Part shown: positions 7,630-12,346 of the stretch, piece after piece
Layout: each line of letters opens with the position of its first letter
How positions within the stretch are numbered: position 1 is the first letter of the stretch
Source: an uncultured Ignavibacteriota bacterium
Lineage (GTDB): Bacteria; Bacteroidota; Ignavibacteria; Tepidaquicellales; Tepidaquicellaceae
DNA: 12,346 nt
Assembly (NCBI GenBank): GCA_937983305.1
Contig: CALKAJ010000394.1
Span: forward strand, 1-12,346
Direction: 5' to 3'
The notes under the pieces: model-generated
Told to the model about the DNA's origin: nothing
Database searches by the model: none
What the model saw: only the letters and a program-made list of their open reading frames with translations
Translations under genes and position numbers: made by a program

Positions 7630-7728
7630 CTGTTTGGTTTTTCTAATACATTGATTGTATTAAAATTAATTATTACATTTCGCTCGAATAAGGTGTTGCT
7701 CTGTAAATGATTAATTCAATACTAACTT
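7630..7728 (+). promoter_or_regulatory. Intergenic region with 7-bp inverted repeat and weak Bacteroidota-type promoter match
   Basis: This gap separates the repair cluster from the signalling genes. A perfect 7-bp inverted repeat TAATACA-ttgat-TGTATTA occupies 7644-7662. It has no G+C-rich stem or following T-run, so it is a poor intrinsic terminator and might instead be an operator. A possible Bacteroidota-type promoter is ATTG (7650-7653), 20 nt, then TACATTTC (7674-7681), compared with TTTG and TAnnTTTG. The fit is imperfect. GGAG at 7731-7734 is one of the few Shine-Dalgarno-like strings near a start here. Confidence 0.25.
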
Positions 7729-10362
7729 TTGGAGAACTTGAAAAAATTAATTATTAAAAAAGAAAACCCTGATTTAAAACAAAATGAAAAGAAAAGCTTG
7801 AGTAAAAGCGGTTTTCCTGTTGTTGGTATCGGAGCATCGGCAGGCGGTTTGGAAGCTTTGGAACAGTTTTTTGGTAATACTCCCGATAATAGCGGAATGG
7901 CTTTCGTTGTTATTCAACATCTCGATCCCACCCATATTGGAATTATGCCGGAACTCTTGCAGAGAACTACGAAAATGAAAGTTGTTCAGGCTGCCGACCA
8001 TCTTAAAATTAAACCCGGTTTTGTTTATGTAATCCCTCCAAATAAAAGTATGTCAATTCTTAATGGTTTTCTGCATCTGTTTAAACCTGTTGAATTGCGT
8101 GGTTTAAGACTTCCAATTGATTTCTTCTTCCGCTCTTTGGCTGAAGACCAAAAAGAAAATAGTATCGGCGTTATTCTTTCGGGTATGGGTTCCGATGGCA
8201 GTCTTGGCGTAAAAGCTATTAAAGAAAAAAATGGAATTGTTCTGGTGCAGGCTCCCGTAAATGCAAAATTTGATTCTATGCCCAAAAGTGCGTTGAATTC
8301 CGTAAATGTTGATATTCTCGCCTCTGCCGAAGAACTCCCGGGAAAATTAATTTCATTACTTAAAACACCTCCTTCATTTGTCCCAAAACCTGAGTCTGAC
8401 ACCAAAAGTATTGGTAACCTTGAAAAAATAATTATTCTGCTTAGAACCCAAACAGGCAACGACTTCTCCCTGTATAAAAAAAATACTTTGTTCAGGCGTA
8501 TTGAAAGGAGAATGAATGTTCACCGGGTTGATAAGATTGCCGGCTATGTCCGGTTCTTAACTGAAAATCCGAATGAGTTGGATATACTTTTTAAAGAGTT
8601 ATTAATCGGAGTAACTAACTTTTTCCGTGATGCTCTTGTATGGGAAAAATTAAAGAAAAATGTATTGCCCGATTTATTAAAAAATTTGCCCGATGGCTAT
8701 ACCTTCCGGGCTTGGATTACAGGCGGCTCCACAGGAGAAGAAGCGTATTCTCTGGCGATTATTTTGAGTGAGGTGTATGAAAAAATTAAACAGGGGAAAA
8801 ATCTCAACTTTCAGATTTTTTCAACTGATATTGACAGCGATGCAGTCGAAAAAGCACGAAAAGGTATTTTTAACCATAATATTGTCAGCGATGTTTCTCC
8901 CGAACGGATTGGTAAATATTTTACTAAAGAAGAAAACAGTTTTCGTATTAATACTTCCATCCGCGAAATGGTGGTCTTTGCTCCGCATAATGTAATCAAA
9001 GATCCACCCTTTACTAAATTAGACCTGCTCCTTTGCCGGAATGTCTTAATCTATATGGAATCCGAATTGCAGAAAAAACTTATGAATCTATTCCATTATA
9101 GTTTGAATCAGGGCGGCGTTATGGTACTCGGCAGTGCCGAAAGTGATAATTCTCAGAATAATCTCTTTATCCCCGTTGATGCTAAATTGAAAATCTATAA
9201 ACGCTCTGCCGCAATTGCAAATACGGAATTATTGGAATTTCCAAGCTCTTTCTTACATAAAAAAAATCTTATGCCTGAAAAAATTAAAATTGATAAAAAT
9301 CCTGATAATATACAAATGCTTGCAGACCGGCTTTTACTGCAGAATTTTGCTCCTGCAAGTGTACTAATAAGTCAGGATGGAGATATATTGTATATCACGG
9401 GACGTACGGGAAAATATTTAGAGCCCGCCGCCGGAAAAGCAAATATGAATATCTATGCTATGGCTCGTGAAGGTTTGAGAAATGAACTTCTTGGAGCTGT
9501 CAGAAAGGCAAAGCAAAGCATAGAACCTGTAAAATTACATAATTTAAAAGTTGGAATTAATGGTGGTACCCAAATTGTAGATATTACTCTTCAATTGATT
9601 GAAAAACCTGAAGCCATTAAGGGTACTATTATGATTGTCTTTTCTGATGTCGCCGCTATTTATAAACAAAAATCCGGAAAATCGAAAAAAGAAAAACCCG
9701 ATGCTTCTTCACGTGAAAAAGAATTGGAAATTGAACTGCAGAAAGTTGCTGAAGAACTGCAAAGCACCCGTGAAGAAATGCAGACTACTCAGGAAGAATT
9801 AAAATCTACAAACGAAGAAATGCAATCTACAAACGAAGAACTGCAGTCAACTAATGAAGAACTTACTACGTCAAAGGAAGAAATGCAAAGTCTTAACGAA
9901 GAATTGCAAACTGTCAATGTTGAACTCCAAAGCAAAGTTTCGGATTTAATTATTGTTAATAACGATATGAAAAATCTTCTTAACAGTACCGATATTGCTA
10001 CCTTGTTTCTCGATAAAGAATTAAATATTCGCCGCTTTACAAATCAGTTAACGAAAATTTTTAAATTGCGGCAATCGGATATTGGCAGACCTTTTACCGA
10101 TATGGTTACAAATTTACAATATCCGGATATGAAAAATCACGCTAATGAAGTGCTAAGGTCTCTTGTTTTTAAGGAAACTTCTATTCCTTCTCTGGATGAT
10201 AAATGGTTTAAAGTCCGCATTATGCCTTATCGGACTTTTGATGACCATATTGACGGACTTGTAATAACGTTTATAGATATTACCGAATCAAAAAAAATGG
10301 AAACTGAATTGAATAAAACAATTGCTCTGCTTCGTGAACATAATCTTTACGAAAATAAATAA
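7729..10362 (+). CDS. CheB-CheR fusion protein with PAS domains and long coiled coil
   Basis: A 877-aa cytoplasmic signalling protein fusing a chemoreceptor-type methylesterase and methyltransferase. The CheB domain (about 29-212) keeps the triad S37 (GASAGG), H64 (VIQHLD) and D156 (GMGSDG). There is no receiver domain ahead of it, only a Lys-rich leader. The CheR N-subdomain (about 230-295) and the SAM-binding CheR domain (about 297-495) show GVTNFFRD, GGSTGEEAYSLA (332-343), STDID and CRNVLIYM (436-443). A PAS-like domain follows (about 528-645), then a coiled coil of eight heptads (679-735, pattern STNEELQ), then a second PAS domain (about 742-855). It ends there with no kinase core; the next gene supplies one. 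The start is TTG. No ATG is available before M57, and TTG at 7738 (MKKLIIKKE) is an equally good candidate. The fold is confident, but the role (receptor modification or another pathway) is unknown because no receptor gene is present. Confidence 0.93.
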   Translation: MENLKKLIIKKENPDLKQNEKKSLSKSGFPVVGIGASAGGLEALEQFFGNTPDNSGMAFVVIQHLDPTHIGIMPELLQRTTKMKVVQAADHLKIKPGFVYVIPPNKSMSILNGFLHLFKPVELRGLRLPIDFFFRSLAEDQKENSIGVILSGMGSDGSLGVKAIKEKNGIVLVQAPVNAKFDSMPKSALNSVNVDILASAEELPGKLISLLKTPPSFVPKPESDTKSIGNLEKIIILLRTQTGNDFSLYKKNTLFRRIERRMNVHRVDKIAGYVRFLTENPNELDILFKELLIGVTNFFRDALVWEKLKKNVLPDLLKNLPDGYTFRAWITGGSTGEEAYSLAIILSEVYEKIKQGKNLNFQIFSTDIDSDAVEKARKGIFNHNIVSDVSPERIGKYFTKEENSFRINTSIREMVVFAPHNVIKDPPFTKLDLLLCRNVLIYMESELQKKLMNLFHYSLNQGGVMVLGSAESDNSQNNLFIPVDAKLKIYKRSAAIANTELLEFPSSFLHKKNLMPEKIKIDKNPDNIQMLADRLLLQNFAPASVLISQDGDILYITGRTGKYLEPAAGKANMNIYAMAREGLRNELLGAVRKAKQSIEPVKLHNLKVGINGGTQIVDITLQLIEKPEAIKGTIMIVFSDVAAIYKQKSGKSKKEKPDASSREKELEIELQKVAEELQSTREEMQTTQEELKSTNEEMQSTNEELQSTNEELTTSKEEMQSLNEELQTVNVELQSKVSDLIIVNNDMKNLLNSTDIATLFLDKELNIRRFTNQLTKIFKLRQSDIGRPFTDMVTNLQYPDMKNHANEVLRSLVFKETSIPSLDDKWFKVRIMPYRTFDDHIDGLVITFIDITESKKMETELNKTIALLREHNLYENK
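9763..9933 (+). repeat. 21-nt periodic repeat encoding eight coiled-coil heptads
   Basis: Inside the CheB-CheR gene, eight consecutive 21-nt units encode heptads: STREEMQ, TTQEELK, STNEEMQ, STNEELQ, STNEELT, TSKEEMQ, SLNEELQ, TVNVELQ. Units 3 and 4 are close to identical in DNA (both start tctacaaacgaagaa), which suggests growth by slippage or duplication. This Glu/Leu heptad block between CheR and the terminal PAS is a recurrent feature of CheB-CheR fusions. Confidence 0.85.
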
Positions 10363-10448
10363 GTCTCTTTTTATTTAAATAAAAATCCCAATACTATTCT
10401 GACAAACTGAAGGGGTTATTAGTCATTAAATTTTAAAAACTTTTTTAT
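10363..10448 (+). other. Intergenic gap with an 18-bp AT palindrome
   Basis: The 86-nt gap between the two signalling genes starts with a perfect 18-bp palindrome at 10368-10385 (TTTTTATTTAAATAAAAA), 5 nt after the first stop codon. It is all A/T, so it would make a weak hairpin and is not a standard terminator. It could also be chance in AT-rich DNA. AAGGGG at 10410-10415 is too far from the next ATG to act as a ribosome-binding site. No clear promoter is visible, so co-transcription of the two genes is possible. Confidence 0.3.
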
Positions 10449-12152
<1,704 letters not shown>

Positions 12153-12160
12153 CCCCCCCC
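12153..12160. repeat. C8 homopolymer directly after the kinase stop codon
   Basis: Eight consecutive C residues follow the TAA stop (12150-12152) without a gap, in otherwise AT-rich DNA. The tract sits at the junction between the coding sequence and the repeat region. Its length may be uncertain in the assembly and could vary between cells. It is outside the coding frame, so a length change would not alter the protein. Confidence 0.9.
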
Positions 12161-12346
12161 GTCCAATCTGTGTCATCTACGTATCTCCCTTCTTTTCTCT
12201 TTACTATAAAAAAAAATCCGCTCTTATCCGTCAAATCCGCGTCATCTGTGTTCCCAGGCTCTTGCTCTTTCCGCGTATCGCTTTTTTTTTGCTCTTTACT
12301 ATAAAAAAAAATCCGCTCTTATCCGTCAAATCCGCGTCATCTGTGT
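12161..12346. repeat. Pyrimidine-rich direct-repeat array at the window end
   Basis: A 55-nt segment at 12197-12251 (starting ctctttactataaa, ending gcgtcatctgtgt) recurs without mismatch at 12292-12346, a 95-nt period, and the second copy is cut by the window end. A degenerate earlier piece at 12161-12182 matches 12230-12251 at 17 of 22 positions and sits 69 nt upstream, so the first unit is 26 nt shorter. On the minus strand each unit holds near-periodic words ending CAGAT or CGGAT every 9-10 nt, then a run of T. I see no ORF, RNA gene or promoter here. It resembles the dispersed intergenic 'ATCCGCGTCATCTGTG' repeats seen in many environmental bacterial genomes; that comparison is from memory. 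Confidence 0.88.

Noticed and set aside
7644..7662. Intrinsic terminator for the repair cluster.
   Set aside because: The stem TAATACA/TGTATTA contains one G-C pair and is not followed by a T-run, so it does not meet the usual criteria.
8025..8459. A 144-codon open frame on the minus strand.
   Set aside because: It lies antisense to the CheB part of the fusion gene, where the triad Asp and its surroundings are clearly conserved on the plus strand.
12161..12346. Possible CRISPR array.
   Set aside because: The repeated part is 55 nt with a 95-nt period, the unit lengths differ by 26 nt, the units contain their own sub-repeats, and no cas gene is nearby. This is not the repeat-spacer pattern.

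Overview
The window looks like a chromosomal segment from an AT-rich bacterium of the Bacteroidota/Ignavibacteriota (FCB) assemblage. The main clue is the first gene: a secreted peptidase ending in a Por (type IX) secretion sorting domain with the 'NYPNPFNP' signature common in Ignavibacteria and relatives. Shine-Dalgarno sequences are absent before nearly all starts, which also fits that group. The phylum is an inference from these features, not from a marker-gene tree.

Layout. (1) Positions 43-2034, minus strand: a secreted M28 zinc aminopeptidase with a P-domain and a type IX sorting tail. (2) Positions 2035-2217: a divergent AT-rich intergenic region. (3) Positions 2218-7629, plus strand: tRNA-Leu(CAG) followed by a tightly packed run recJ - yebC - ruvC - ruvA - ppa - AEC-family carrier. 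Gaps are 4 to 30 nt, with a 4-nt ATGA overlap between ruvC and ruvA. (4) Positions 7729-12152: two large signalling genes, a CheB-CheR fusion with PAS domains and a long heptad coiled coil, then a soluble PAS-histidine kinase-receiver hybrid. (5) Positions 12153-12346: a C8 tract followed by pyrimidine-rich direct repeats that run off the window end.

How the genes fit together. RecJ (5'-3' single-strand exonuclease), RuvC (resolvase) and RuvA (junction binding) form a recombination and repair block. yebC is a frequent neighbour of ruvC. ppa and the AEC carrier share the transcription unit by spacing, not by obvious function. The CheB-CheR fusion has intact methylesterase and methyltransferase motifs but no receiver domain of its own. 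The next gene supplies a complete kinase core and a receiver, so the pair reads as one signalling module split over two genes. No chemoreceptor, CheA or CheW is present in the window.

I found no convincing new defence or mobile system. The items most worth a second look are the terminal repeat array, the split CheB-CheR/hybrid kinase pair, substitutions at key positions in RuvA, two TTG-started genes nested in short out-of-frame ATG ORFs, and a clear change of leucine codon use between gene blocks and within the AEC gene.
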